NCBI GenBank assembly: GCA_026985615.1
Contig: JALSQD010000028.1
Span: 1 to 47,598 of the forward strand
Direction: 5' to 3'
Origin: Thermaceae bacterium
GTDB lineage: Bacteria > Deinococcota > Deinococci > Deinococcales > Marinithermaceae
DNA: 47,598 nucleotides
In this document: positions 19,292 through 27,557 of the stretch, piece after piece
Layout: every line of letters starts with the position of its first letter
Numbering within the stretch: the stretch's first letter is position 1
Made by a program: the position numbers and the translations under genes
Notes under the pieces: generated by a model
What the model was told of the DNA's origin: nothing
The model's input: the letters and a program-made list of their open reading frames with translations, nothing else
Databases searched by the model: none

Positions 19292-20571
19292 GGGCGCTGG
19301 ACGCCGAGCAGCTGGTACGCGACGCCGAGGCGTGCGTGCGCTGCGGGCTGTGCCTCTCGGTCTGCCCCACCTACCGCGACACCCAGCTCGAGATCCAGAG
19401 CCCGCGCGGGCGGGTGACACTGTACGCCGACTACGCCCAGGGGCGGGTCGAAGACCCTTTGCGGGTGCTGGAGGCGGCCTACGACTGCCTCGACTGCCGC
19501 GCCTGCCAGACCGTCTGCCCCAACGACGTCAAGCCGGGGGAGGCGGCGCTGGACGCGCGCGTGACCCTGCAGGAAGGGCGCCCGCCCAGCCGGCTGGTGC
19601 GGGCGGCGCTCGCGCTCTTCCACTACCCCTTCCTCATCGATCTGGCCAACGTCTTTTTGGTGCTTTACCAGCGGCTCGGCCTGCAGGCACTTTTGCGCCG
19701 CACCCGGTTTCTCGAGCGCGTGGGCCTGGGCGGGCTCCAGTTCGCCGAGTCGCTCCTGCCGGGCCGGCCGGTGCGCCTGGCGCTCAGGCTCACCCACCCC
19801 CGCAGGCTCGAGCCCAAGACCGAGCGGCCCAAGGGCACGGTGGCTTTCTTCCTGGGCTGCGTGATGAACCTGGTCTTCTCCGAGTCCTCGAGCGCGGCCA
19901 TCGAGGTGATCCGCCGCAGCGGCTGGGAGGTGCGGATCCCCCGCGAGACCACCTGCTGCGGCGCGCCCCACATCGAGGAAGGCGACTGGTACGGCTTCGA
20001 GCGCCTGGCCAAGAAGAATCTCGACTTCTACGGCCGGCTCGAGGTGGACTACATCCTCACCGACTGCGCCGCCTGCGGCGCCGAGCTCAAGGGCTACGTC
20101 AAGCACTTCGCGGACGATCCGGTCTATGGCCCGCTCGCCCGGCGCGTCGCCGAGAAGACGCTGATGTTCAGCGAGTTCGTAAACCGTGAGGGGCTGCCGG
20201 GTTCGGCCCGCTTTCCCTTCGCCACCACCCACCAGCACGCCTGCCACGCCTGCCATGCCCAGGGCGTCAAGGACGAGCCCGAGCGCGTCCTCAGTTTCGC
20301 CACTGACTACCGCCCGCTCGAGGGCAACACCGACTGCTGCGGCTCCGCCGGTGTCTACAACCTCACCCACACCGACGAAAGCATGCGCATCCTCGAGCGC
20401 AAGATGGCCAGCGTCGCCCGGACCGGGGCCGAGGTCCTCACCGTGGAGAATCCGGGCTGCCTGCTGCAGCTCGACCTGGGCACCCGCCGCTACGGCCCCG
20501 AGGTGAAGGTGCGGCACATCGCCGAGGTGGTGCTCGAGGCGATGGAAAACCAAAGCGAACCGCCGCGCTAG
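19288..20571 (+). CDS. GlcF-like iron-sulfur oxidoreductase subunit (glycolate/lactate-type, CCG domains)
   Basis: Two N-terminal 4Fe-4S motifs (CVRCGLCLSVCPTYR and CLDCRACQTVCPNDV) are followed by two cysteine-rich CCG domains: CCGAPH with DCAACGAELKGY, and CHACHAQGV with CCGSAGVYNLTH. This is the layout of GlcF and related heterodisulfide-reductase-type subunits that pass electrons from a flavin dehydrogenase. No glcD/E partner is in the window, so the substrate is uncertain. Start at GTG 19288 gives 427 residues and overlaps the rhodanese stop. Longer upstream frames only shadow that gene. Confidence 0.85.
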   Translation: MRALDAEQLVRDAEACVRCGLCLSVCPTYRDTQLEIQSPRGRVTLYADYAQGRVEDPLRVLEAAYDCLDCRACQTVCPNDVKPGEAALDARVTLQEGRPPSRLVRAALALFHYPFLIDLANVFLVLYQRLGLQALLRRTRFLERVGLGGLQFAESLLPGRPVRLALRLTHPRRLEPKTERPKGTVAFFLGCVMNLVFSESSSAAIEVIRRSGWEVRIPRETTCCGAPHIEEGDWYGFERLAKKNLDFYGRLEVDYILTDCAACGAELKGYVKHFADDPVYGPLARRVAEKTLMFSEFVNREGLPGSARFPFATTHQHACHACHAQGVKDEPERVLSFATDYRPLEGNTDCCGSAGVYNLTHTDESMRILERKMASVARTGAEVLTVENPGCLLQLDLGTRRYGPEVKVRHIAEVVLEAMENQSEPPR

Positions 20572-20579
20572 GCGGCGGT
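20559..20579. terminator. 8-bp GC hairpin between converging glcF-like gene and tRNA-Asp
   Basis: ACCGCCGC, loop GCTAG, GCGGCGGT. The loop holds the last gene's TAG stop. T-runs are weak on both sides (TTCGCTTTGGTTTT on the minus side), so termination is possible but not certain. Confidence 0.4.
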
Positions 20580-20582
20580 CTC

Positions 20583-20659
20583 TGGCGGCCCCGACGGGAC
20601 TCGAACCCGCGATCTCCCACGTGACAGGCGGGTGTGTTAACCAACTACACCACGGGGCC
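20583..20659 (-). tRNA. tRNA-Asp (anticodon GTC)
   Basis: The minus strand folds as a complete cloverleaf. The acceptor stem GGCCCCG (20659-20653) pairs with CGGGGCC (20593-20587), followed by discriminator G and an encoded CCA. The D-loop has TAGTTGGTTAA, the anticodon loop reads CTGTCAC with GTC, and the T-loop is GGTTCGAGTCC. Total is 77 nt with CCA. The G discriminator fits aspartate. A near-consensus promoter lies upstream (20671-20699). Confidence 0.96.
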
Positions 20660-20670
20660 CTGCCTCCAGC

Positions 20671-20699
20671 AGTATAGGCGCGGTTCTAAGCGCTGTCAA
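20671..20699 (-). promoter_or_regulatory. tRNA-Asp promoter (-35 TTGACA, 17-nt spacer, -10 TATACT)
   Basis: A consensus -35 (20699-20694) with 17-nt spacing to TATACT (20676-20671). The -35 hexamer contains the TGA stop codon of aroQ, so the promoter begins inside the upstream gene. Confidence 0.88.
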
Positions 20700-21127
20700 C
20701 GTGTTTTTTCAACGAGGTAGGCCAGCGCGTACTTGTAGCCCAGCGGGCCCAGCCCGGCGATCTGGCCCACCGCCGCCGCGGTGGTCACGCTACGACGGCG
20801 GAAGGGCTCGCGGGCATGGACGTTGGTAAGGTGCACCTCGACCACGGGCAGCGGCTGCGCCGCGATGGCGTCGAGCAGGGCGTAGCTGTAGTGGGTGAGC
20901 GCCCCGGGGTTGAGCACGATGCCGCTAAAGCCTTCGGCTTCGGCCTGCTGGATCCACTCGATCAGCTGGCCTTCGTAGTTCGACTGCCGCACCGTCACCG
21001 CCACATTCAGCTCCGCCGCCCAGGCCTCGATCTGCTCCTCGAGCTGCTCCAGGGTCATGCGGCCGTAGAGCTCGGGCTCGCGGCGTCCGAGCAGGTTCAG
21101 GTTAGGACCGTTGAGCACCAGTATCAT
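20696..21127 (-). CDS. aroQ: 3-dehydroquinate dehydratase, type II
   Basis: Third step of the shikimate pathway. The 143-residue protein is the dodecameric type II enzyme: LVLNGPNLNLLGRREPELYG (catalytic Arg and Tyr), RQSNYEGQLIEWIQ, NPGALTHYSYAL and EVHLTNVHAREPFR (catalytic His region) are all present. The ATG at 21127 has GGAGGCGCGC before it. It is the last gene of aroC-K-B-Q, 9 bp after aroB. Confidence 0.96.
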   Translation of the reverse strand: MILVLNGPNLNLLGRREPELYGRMTLEQLEEQIEAWAAELNVAVTVRQSNYEGQLIEWIQQAEAEGFSGIVLNPGALTHYSYALLDAIAAQPLPVVEVHLTNVHAREPFRRRSVTTAAAVGQIAGLGPLGYKYALAYLVEKTR

Positions 21128-21136
21128 GCGCGCCTC

Positions 21137-22171
21137 CTACCCAGCATACCCGCTCGCCCGCTCCGACCAGGCGGCGAAGGCGGTGGCGAGGGCCTCTTCG
21201 GGCACGGCCTGGACGCGCACCTCGCCCGGGGCGTAGGGGACGACCCAGCGCAGCCCGCTGCTACGGTTCTTCTTGTCGCGCTCGATGAAGGGGGCAAGCT
21301 CCTCCCAGCCGGCGCGCGGGGGCGACGGGGCGCCAGTCCAGCGCAGCAGCCGCTCGATGGGCGCGGTGAGGTCCTCGCCGCCGAGCTCGCGCCCCAGCAG
21401 GGCAGCGAAGAGCATGCCCCAGGCCACCGCGTGCCCGTGGCCCAGCGCGTGGTTGCTTGCGGCCTCAAGCGCGTGGGCGAGGGTGTGCCCCAGGTTCAGC
21501 TTCATCCGCTCGCCGCTTTCCTTGAAGTCGCGCTCCACCACGGCGATCTTGACGGCCACCGCCCGGGCCAGGTAGTCCTCGAGGCCGGGGTGGGCGGGGG
21601 TGAGGTCCCAGGGGGCGAGCAGCGCCCCGTCACCGGCGAGCAGGCCGTGCTTGAAGGCCTCCACCAGCCCTTCCCGGAAGATGGGCCTGGGCAGCGTCTC
21701 CAGCGTTTCCAGTTCGGCGTAGACGCCGCACGGCGGGTGAAAAGCGCCCACCAGGTTCTTGCCCTCGGGCAGGTTGACGCCGGTCTTGCCCCCCACGGAG
21801 GCGTCCACCATGGCCAGCGTGGTCGTGGGCCAGGCGCGCCAGGCGACGCCGCGCAGGTAGCTGGCGGCGACGAAGCCGGCGAGGTCGGTGACTGTGCCGC
21901 CGCCCACGGCCCACACCTCGGTGTCGCGGGGGAGGCCGGCGCGGGCGAGCTCGCGCAGGAGCCGCTCGTAGACCTCGATGCGCTTGCTGGCCTCGCCGCC
22001 GGGCACGGCCCGGACCACCTCGGCCTTCGCGGCCGCCGCCAGCCGGCGCGCCAGGGGCTCGACCGCGGGGTCGTAGAAGAGGGCCACCGGGCCCTGCGGG
22101 CGCGGAGGCTCGAGCCCGCGGCCCACCAGCATCGGGTGATCGTGGGGCGGCGCGATCTCAAGGCGCCGCAT
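21137..22171 (-). CDS. aroB: 3-dehydroquinate synthase
   Basis: Second step of the shikimate pathway; NAD- and metal-dependent cyclisation of DAHP. The 344-residue protein shows the NAD site VWAVGGGTVTDLAGFVAASYLRG, the TTLAMVDASVGGKTGVN motif, EAFKHGLLAG and the metal-ligand region LNLGHTLAHALE with GHGHAVAWGM. It overlaps the end of aroK by 14 bp, so translation is coupled. Length is slightly short but within the family. Confidence 0.96.
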   Translation of the reverse strand: MRRLEIAPPHDHPMLVGRGLEPPRPQGPVALFYDPAVEPLARRLAAAAKAEVVRAVPGGEASKRIEVYERLLRELARAGLPRDTEVWAVGGGTVTDLAGFVAASYLRGVAWRAWPTTTLAMVDASVGGKTGVNLPEGKNLVGAFHPPCGVYAELETLETLPRPIFREGLVEAFKHGLLAGDGALLAPWDLTPAHPGLEDYLARAVAVKIAVVERDFKESGERMKLNLGHTLAHALEAASNHALGHGHAVAWGMLFAALLGRELGGEDLTAPIERLLRWTGAPSPPRAGWEELAPFIERDKKNRSSGLRWVVPYAPGEVRVQAVPEEALATAFAAWSERASGYAG

Positions 22172-22718
22172 TGCCGCGCTCCTTCCAGCCCCAGAGCTTG
22201 TCGATCAGCTCCTGCACCACCAGGTGGGCCGAGCGGCCCTCGGTGGAGGCGTGGATGTGGGCTTCCTTGTAGATGTTCTCGCGCTCGGCCATGAGGCGGC
22301 GGATCTTGGCCAGGGCGTCGCCCTCGGCCAGCAGCGGCCGCTGGCCGGGCTTGCGCAGCACGCGGGTGTGAATGGTCTCGGGGCTGGCCCACAGCGCCAC
22401 CACCGGCCCGCGCTCCAGCAGCAGGCGGCGGTTTTCGGGGTTGGTGTAGGTGCCGCCGCCCAGCGAGAGCACCAGATGGTCGCGCTCGGCCAGCTCGCGC
22501 ACGGCCTCGGCCTCCATCTCGCGAAAGGCCTCCTCGCCGATGTAGCGAAAGATGTCGGCTACCGAAAGCCCCGTCTGCCGCTCGATGTAGCGGTCGAGGT
22601 CCACGAAGTGCAGCATCAGCTCCTGCGCCAGCTCGCGGCCGATGCGCGTCTTGCCGACGCCCATGAAGCCGGTCAGCGTGACCCAGGTGGTGGGGCGGGG
22701 GACCTCGATGCGTGCCAT
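22158..22718 (-). CDS. aroK: shikimate kinase
   Basis: Phosphorylates shikimate at the 3-position. The 186-residue P-loop kinase has Walker A GFMGVGKTRIG, DLDRYIERQTGLSVADIF with the shikimate-binding Asp, GEEAFREMEAEAV and the LSLGGGTY motif with Gly-Gly-Gly, then RPLLAEGD in the lid. The ATG overlaps the aroC stop as TGATG. Second gene of aroC-K-B-Q. Confidence 0.96.
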   Translation of the reverse strand: MARIEVPRPTTWVTLTGFMGVGKTRIGRELAQELMLHFVDLDRYIERQTGLSVADIFRYIGEEAFREMEAEAVRELAERDHLVLSLGGGTYTNPENRRLLLERGPVVALWASPETIHTRVLRKPGQRPLLAEGDALAKIRRLMAERENIYKEAHIHASTEGRSAHLVVQELIDKLWGWKERGNAAP

Positions 22719-23875
22719 CAGTACTCGCGGGCGCGCTCCCGGTAGCGCTCCACGCGCTCCTTCAGCTCTTCGAGCGTGTCGCCGCCGAACTTTTCCAGGT
22801 AGGCATCGGCCAGCACGATGGCCACGAGCGCCTGCAGGATCACGCTGGCCGCGGGCACGGCAGTTACGTCGGAGCGCTCGCGGGCGGCGTCGGCGGGTTC
22901 GTGCGTCACCACGTCCACGGTGGGAAGGGGCTGCATGAGGGTGGCGATGGGCTTGAGCGCGGCGCGCACCACCAGTTCCTCGCCGTTGGTCATGCCGCCT
23001 TCGAGCCCGCCCGCGCGGTTGGTCGCGCGGTACCAGCCGCGTTCGTCCGAACGGTAGATGGCGTCGTGCACCTCCGAGCCGGGGCGGGCGGCGGCGGCGA
23101 AGGCCTCGCCGATCTCCACGCCCTTGACCGCGGGGATGGACATCACCATCTGGGCGATGCGGCCGTCGAGCTTGCGGTCGTACTGGACGTAGCTGCCCAG
23201 CCCGGGGACGAGGCCGCGGAAACGGGCTTCGAGGATGCCGCCCAGGGTGTCGCCGGCGGCCTTGGCCGCGTCGATGCGGCGGATCGCCTCGGCCTCGGCC
23301 TTTGGGTCGGTCATACGCACCGGGCTGGCCTCGATGCGCTCGCGCAGTTCCCAGGCGAAGGACACGTTCGAAACGACGCCGCCCAGCGCGGGGACGTAGC
23401 CCGCGCTCTCCACGCCTAGCTCCGCGAGGAGCTTGTGGGCGACCGCGCCCACGGCCACCCGCATCGCGGTCTCACGGGCGGAGGCGCGCTCGAGTACGTC
23501 GCGCAAATCCTTGTGGTCGTATTTGATCCCGCCGCTGAGGTCGGTGTGTCCGGGCCGGGGCGCGGTGAGCGCCCGCTTGCGCGGCTCACCGCCGGGGGCA
23601 GGGTCCATGATCTCCTGCCAGTTCTTCCAGTCGCGGTTCTCGATCACGAGCGTGAGCGGCGCGCCGGTCGTTCGCCCGGCGCGCACCCCCGAGAGGAAGC
23701 GCACCCGGTCGCGCTCGATGGCCATCCGCCGCCCCCGGCCGTAACCGCCCTGGCGCTTTTCCAGCCAGGGGTCCACATCGTCCACCGTCAGGGGCAGGCC
23801 TGCCGGAAGGCCGTCCACCACGGCGGTGAGCTGGGGCCCGTGGGATTCTCCGGCCGACAGGAACCTGAAGTTCAC
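22718..23875 (-). CDS. aroC: chorismate synthase
   Basis: Last step of the shikimate pathway, making chorismate from EPSP with reduced flavin. Family motifs are FLSAGESHGPQLTAVVDGLPAG near the start, RPGHTDLSGGIKYDHKDLRDVLERASARETA and the GGMTNGEELVVRAALKPIATL region. I place the start at GTG 23875 (about 385 residues, normal). The open frame reaches 23911, but that extension runs into the pil terminator stem. TAAGCT lies 7 nt before the GTG. First gene of the aro operon. Confidence 0.95.
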   Translation of the reverse strand: MNFRFLSAGESHGPQLTAVVDGLPAGLPLTVDDVDPWLEKRQGGYGRGRRMAIERDRVRFLSGVRAGRTTGAPLTLVIENRDWKNWQEIMDPAPGGEPRKRALTAPRPGHTDLSGGIKYDHKDLRDVLERASARETAMRVAVGAVAHKLLAELGVESAGYVPALGGVVSNVSFAWELRERIEASPVRMTDPKAEAEAIRRIDAAKAAGDTLGGILEARFRGLVPGLGSYVQYDRKLDGRIAQMVMSIPAVKGVEIGEAFAAAARPGSEVHDAIYRSDERGWYRATNRAGGLEGGMTNGEELVVRAALKPIATLMQPLPTVDVVTHEPADAARERSDVTAVPAASVILQALVAIVLADAYLEKFGGDTLEELKERVERYRERAREY

Positions 23876-23886
23876 GTTCCCCAGCT

Positions 23887-23921
23887 TAAAAGGAAACCGC
23901 CCCAGCCACAAGCTGGGGCGG
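23887..23921 (-). terminator. intrinsic terminator of the pilMNOWQ operon
   Basis: A perfect 10-bp stem CCGCCCCAGC / GCTGGGGCGG (arms at 23912-23921 and 23897-23906) with a 5-nt loop, followed on the minus strand by TTTCCTTTT. It lies 20 bp after the pilQ stop. Confidence 0.9.
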
Positions 23922-23940
23922 TTGGAGGCGGTGCTGTTAT

Positions 23941-25476
23941 CTACGGGTTGGCCGAGGCCTTGCCCTCGGCGGGCGTCTGGGCTTTCTCGATGATGTTGGC
24001 GGTGATGACGATGAGCAGCTCGGTGTCGGTGTTGTCGACGCTGGTCTGCTTGAAGAGGTTGCCCAGCACGGGAATGTGCATGAGCACCGGCACGCCCTGC
24101 GTGGTGGTGCTGCGCTTGGTCTGGATCAGGCCGCCGAGCACGGCCGTGTCACCGTCGTCGAGCCGCAGCGTGGTGGCCGACTTTTGTTTGGAGAGCACGT
24201 CGATGTCGCCGTCTACCGGGTTGCGCTCCTTGATGTCCGAAACCTCGGACTCGACTGTGAGGATGATCTGTCCGTCGGCGGTGATCTGCGGGGTCACGCG
24301 CACGATCACGCCGATGTCGTAGGGCACCTTCTCGACCTTGTCGCCCACCACGCGCTTGATGAAGATGGTGTAGCCCGACTGGATGAAGCCGGTCTGGTTG
24401 TTGAGCACGGTGATGTTCGAGTCGTTGACCGTGCGCGAGAGGCCCTGCTTCTCAAGCGCCTCGAGCGTGGCCACGATGTTGAGCGAGGCCAGGCTGCGGG
24501 TGGCGTCGAAGATGAGCGAGAGCCCTTCGTCCACGATGCTCGCCACCACGTTGCCGCCCGAGAGGGTGTTCCACTTGAGGCCGAGGTTGCGCACCAGCGT
24601 CTGGGAGACCTCCTGGATGCGCACCTGCACGTTGACCTGCTGCACGGGGTAGTCGAGCTTCTTGATCAGCTCCTCCACCATCTGCAGCTCTTCGGCGGTG
24701 CCGGTGACGATCAGGGTATTCGTGCGCTCGTCGGCGGTGATGCTGAGCGTGGGCTTGGTCGCGACCTGGGCGGCCTTGTCCTCGGCGGTCGCGCCCGCTT
24801 GCCGGGCCTGCATGGCCTCCGCGAGCACCTTGGCCGTTTCGGCGGCGTTGGCGTGTGAGAGGCGGAAGGTGCGCTGATAGATGGGCGGCCCTTCCTGGGG
24901 CGGTGAGACGATCTGGGCCAGGATGCGCTGGACTTCCTGCTGTTGGGCCTCGGTGGCGCGCACCGAGATCACCCGCTGACCGGGGACGACCGTGGCCACG
25001 ATGCCCGGAACTTCCTTAACCAGGAACTCGGCGATCGGAGCGGGGTCACCGCTCGGGATGGGATAGAACTTGCGGACGAGCGGTTCCTGCTGTTTGCCCT
25101 CTTCCTCGGTCGGCGGCGGAGGTGCTTCGGGCTCACCGACCACCCGAACGATCACTTCCGGTGGACCGACTAGGATCACGTCGTTCTCGAGGAGGACGTA
25201 GTCCAGCTTTCCGTCGCCGTAGGTGTCGATCAGCAATTGCCACAGCTGCCGAAAGGGTTTGTCGATCCAATCGAGCTTGATGATGGTCGGGGGGATTTCC
25301 CGCAGCATCGGCGTGAGGTTAACGCTGCGAGCGGCCCCGTCGAGAACGGCCTCGAGTGCCATCCCCTCCGGTCCGGTGCGGATCGTGACCGGTACGTCGA
25401 AACGCGGGTCGTCGGGAAGAGAGCCGGCCAAGGCCAAGCCCAGCAAGAGAATCAGAAAAGCCAAGAATCGTTTCAT
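23941..25476 (-). CDS. pilQ: secretin PilQ (type IV pilus / competence outer-membrane channel)
   Basis: Outer-membrane channel for type IV pilus extrusion and DNA uptake in Thermus-like bacteria. The 511-residue protein has a signal peptide (MKRFLAFLILLLGLALA) and an STN-like N-domain. An N1-type domain follows (IYQRTFRLSHANAAETAKVLAEA, SITADERTNTLIVTGTAEEL). The C-terminal secretin domain has VRITPQI-like VRVTPQITADGQIILTVESEVSD, DGDTAVLGGLIQ and VPVLMHIPVLGNLFKQ. ATG 25476 is chosen; a GTG at 25482 overlaps the upstream stop. It is shorter than Thermus PilQ (about 750 residues). Last gene of the operon, before a terminator. Confidence 0.92.
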   Translation of the reverse strand: MKRFLAFLILLLGLALAGSLPDDPRFDVPVTIRTGPEGMALEAVLDGAARSVNLTPMLREIPPTIIKLDWIDKPFRQLWQLLIDTYGDGKLDYVLLENDVILVGPPEVIVRVVGEPEAPPPPTEEEGKQQEPLVRKFYPIPSGDPAPIAEFLVKEVPGIVATVVPGQRVISVRATEAQQQEVQRILAQIVSPPQEGPPIYQRTFRLSHANAAETAKVLAEAMQARQAGATAEDKAAQVATKPTLSITADERTNTLIVTGTAEELQMVEELIKKLDYPVQQVNVQVRIQEVSQTLVRNLGLKWNTLSGGNVVASIVDEGLSLIFDATRSLASLNIVATLEALEKQGLSRTVNDSNITVLNNQTGFIQSGYTIFIKRVVGDKVEKVPYDIGVIVRVTPQITADGQIILTVESEVSDIKERNPVDGDIDVLSKQKSATTLRLDDGDTAVLGGLIQTKRSTTTQGVPVLMHIPVLGNLFKQTSVDNTDTELLIVITANIIEKAQTPAEGKASANP

Positions 25477-25478
25477 AC

Positions 25479-26336
25479 TCACTCACCGCCTCCAAGTTCA
25501 AGCGTGAGGGTGTTCGCGCCGTTTGCGTCGACCAGAAGCACCCGTTCGGCCGTGATCGTCTTAACCAGTACGTTGTCGCCGGGGAAGGATTGGCCCACCG
25601 GGAGCGCCAGGTAGCCCGCCGTGGTTTTGAAAATGGCCACGCTCACTGGCCCCAGCGCCACGCCGTCGAGTTTGAGGCCGCGCTGCTTGGCCCACTCGAC
25701 CAGGGGGTTGGGGGGCGGGGCCTCTTCCACCGGAGGCGGCTGCTCCTCGGGCGTAACCTCTTCGGGAACGGGCGTTTCTTCTTCGGGGAGGGTCGCCTCG
25801 AGTGGTGTTTGAGGAGCCACCTCCGCCGTTAGCAGGGTGAGTTTGATGGGAAGGGTCCCCTGGCCAAGCGAGACCGGCGGCGGGGTTACCTCGCCACCCG
25901 TTGGCGTCACCACCTTGGGCAGCGGGATGTTGTTCGGCAGCTCCGCTTCGGGGGTGATGGTCACGGGCTTCTCAGGCGCCTCGGCGATCGGCTTGGGCGC
26001 TTCCGCGGTATTGGGCGGACGCAGCGGCACGAAGGGGTTGGGTGGGACCTGAGCGCTAGCGAGCGCCACCTGCTGTGCAGGCGCTTCAGCGGCCAGCGGG
26101 GCCTCCTCGGGGGCTTCGGTGACGAGGAAGGGGATGGGCAGGACCTGCAAAGCGCGCGCGCTGGTGGTCACCGCCGGGGGCGGCGCGTCACGCTCTTGCG
26201 GAGCGGTGCGCGGGACGGTGGCCGTGGCGGGCGGTGGCGCGGTCTGCGGGCCCATGAAGAGGGTGTACCAAACCGTCACCGCGGCAACGATCAGCGCTAT
26301 CAGAATGAGGATGCGGGTGCGCTGGCTCATCTTCAT
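25479..26336 (-). CDS. pilW: pilus assembly protein, PilW-position gene (PilP-like)
   Basis: A 285-residue bitopic protein: one membrane helix (residues about 8-28, ILILIALIVAAVTVWYTLF), then a long Pro/Ala/Glu-rich periplasmic linker. A small C-terminal domain (about 215-285) includes KLDGVALGPVSVAIFKTTAGYLALPVGQSFPGD, resembling the PilP fold that contacts the secretin. In Thermus this place between pilO and pilQ is held by pilW, and I name it by position. The ATG overlaps the pilO stop by 4 bp and has GGAGG 9 nt before it. Confidence 0.75.
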   Translation of the reverse strand: MKMSQRTRILILIALIVAAVTVWYTLFMGPQTAPPPATATVPRTAPQERDAPPPAVTTSARALQVLPIPFLVTEAPEEAPLAAEAPAQQVALASAQVPPNPFVPLRPPNTAEAPKPIAEAPEKPVTITPEAELPNNIPLPKVVTPTGGEVTPPPVSLGQGTLPIKLTLLTAEVAPQTPLEATLPEEETPVPEEVTPEEQPPPVEEAPPPNPLVEWAKQRGLKLDGVALGPVSVAIFKTTAGYLALPVGQSFPGDNVLVKTITAERVLLVDANGANTLTLELGGGE

Positions 26337-26926
26337 TGCCCCGCACCTCCTTCCTCAGCGTTTTCGAGGGGTGGTTTGCCCTCGTAGACGTAGATCGTCA
26401 TGGTCAGGTTCGTGCTCAGGCGCGGGTTGGTGGACTCGGTGCCGCCAATGGTCATCACCAGGCCGTCAATCGTGCTGAAGCGTCGCATGCTCTCGAGCTC
26501 CTTCAAGTAGACGAAGAGCTCGGGGAAGGGCGACTCGAGCGAGAGCGACACGTTGACCGCCCGCACGTCCTCGACCGGGTTCCCCGCGGGCGAGCGCTTG
26601 ATCGAGCGAAGGGTGACCCCTGTGGCCTTGGCCCGGTCGGAGAGCGACTCCAGGACGGCCGCAAAGTCTTCTTTTGGCGGGAGCGCTTTGAGGAACTCGG
26701 CGATTTGCGCCTCGTAGTCGGCAATCGCGGCTTCTAGCTGGGGCAGGGCCTTACGGGCCGCCAGCCCGCGACGGCGCTCGGCCTCGAGCTTCTGGATCTC
26801 GCCCTGCAATTGCTGGATGTAGTCTTGTGCCCCCCGATACCAGGTGGCGTACCAGATGCCAGCCGCCAGGAGGCTGAGCACGATGACGATGATCGCAATC
26901 TCGCGCTGCCCGATCTTAGCGAGCAT
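26333..26926 (-). CDS. pilO: type IV pilus inner-membrane protein PilO
   Basis: PilO forms the inner-membrane alignment complex with PilN. The 197-residue protein has a short cytoplasmic N-terminus, one membrane helix (IAIIVIVLSLLAAGIWYATWY), a coiled coil (YIQQLQGEIQKLEAERRRG) and a C-terminal ferredoxin-like domain with AKATGVTLRSIKRSPA and SLESPFPELFVYLKELESM. ATG 26926, 8 nt after AGGAGG, is preferred to the GTG at 26935. It overlaps pilN by 11 bp. Confidence 0.88.
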   Translation of the reverse strand: MLAKIGQREIAIIVIVLSLLAAGIWYATWYRGAQDYIQQLQGEIQKLEAERRRGLAARKALPQLEAAIADYEAQIAEFLKALPPKEDFAAVLESLSDRAKATGVTLRSIKRSPAGNPVEDVRAVNVSLSLESPFPELFVYLKELESMRRFSTIDGLVMTIGGTESTNPRLSTNLTMTIYVYEGKPPLENAEEGGAGQ

Positions 26927-27557
26927 CCTGCCCACCTCCTTGCATCTCGGCCCCGCTGGCGGTGATGCCTACGGTGGCCACGAAGTCGTACCCGCCGTTT
27001 TCGTTGAGGGTACCCTGCTGGAAGTTGATCCCGAAGTTGGGGCTGTTCTCGAAGGCCTGGATGAAGCGCGCCAGCGCCTGGTCATCGCGGGCCTCGCCTC
27101 GGAGGTTGAACTCCACGGCCACCGGTTTGCGGTCGTAGAGGCCCTGCTCCGCCATGTTGGCACGGTTGTTCTCGGGCACGAGGCGGGTGTTGATGGAGCG
27201 CAGGAAGACCTCGAAGCGGCCGTTCTTGCGTGGAATTCGGTTGATGAAGCGGGCCAGGTTGTCGGACCAGGGGATGAAGCGCGCCTTGATCTGCTGGTCC
27301 ACGGTGATGATCTGCTCGAGCTCCGCCTTGCGTCGGTTGAGCTCGCGTTGCTTGCGGATGTATGGCTGCAGCGTCTGTACCTCGGCCGCGAGCTGCTCGC
27401 GCTGTTGCTCGAGCTGAGCGATCTGGGTGGTGACGTTGAGGTACATCACCGCCACGATGGTGAAGACCACGAGCGGGAAGATGATCGCCGTCAGCCGCCA
27501 CCAGCCGGGTTCTACCCGCTTTCGCAGCTTCTTGGGCAGGAGGTTGAGTCTAATCAA
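26916..27557 (-). CDS. pilN: type IV pilus inner-membrane protein PilN
   Basis: The first residues MIRLNLLPKKLRKR are the conserved PilN cytoplasmic tail that binds the groove of PilM. A membrane helix (LTAIIFPLVVFTIVAVMYL), a coiled coil (QIAQLEQQREQLAAEVQTLQ) and a periplasmic domain complete 213 residues. The start is an unusual TTG at 27557, fixed by the conserved MIRLNLLP motif, and it overlaps the pilM stop by 8 bp. PilN and PilO are expected to form a heterodimer. Confidence 0.9.
   Translation of the reverse strand: MIRLNLLPKKLRKRVEPGWWRLTAIIFPLVVFTIVAVMYLNVTTQIAQLEQQREQLAAEVQTLQPYIRKQRELNRRKAELEQIITVDQQIKARFIPWSDNLARFINRIPRKNGRFEVFLRSINTRLVPENNRANMAEQGLYDRKPVAVEFNLRGEARDDQALARFIQAFENSPNFGINFQQGTLNENGGYDFVATVGITASGAEMQGGGQDAR

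Noticed and set aside
19246..20553. 435-codon open frame on the minus strand opposite the GlcF-like gene
   Set aside because: The plus strand carries conserved cysteine motifs; the minus frame has no recognisable domain.
20816..22294. 492-codon plus-strand open frame over aroQ-aroB
   Set aside because: Antisense shadow of two well-recognised enzymes; low-complexity Gly/His/Val composition.
23876..23911. Longer aroC start at 23911 (GTG within the terminator stem)
   Set aside because: The extension lies in the pil terminator and does not match the conserved chorismate synthase N-terminus.
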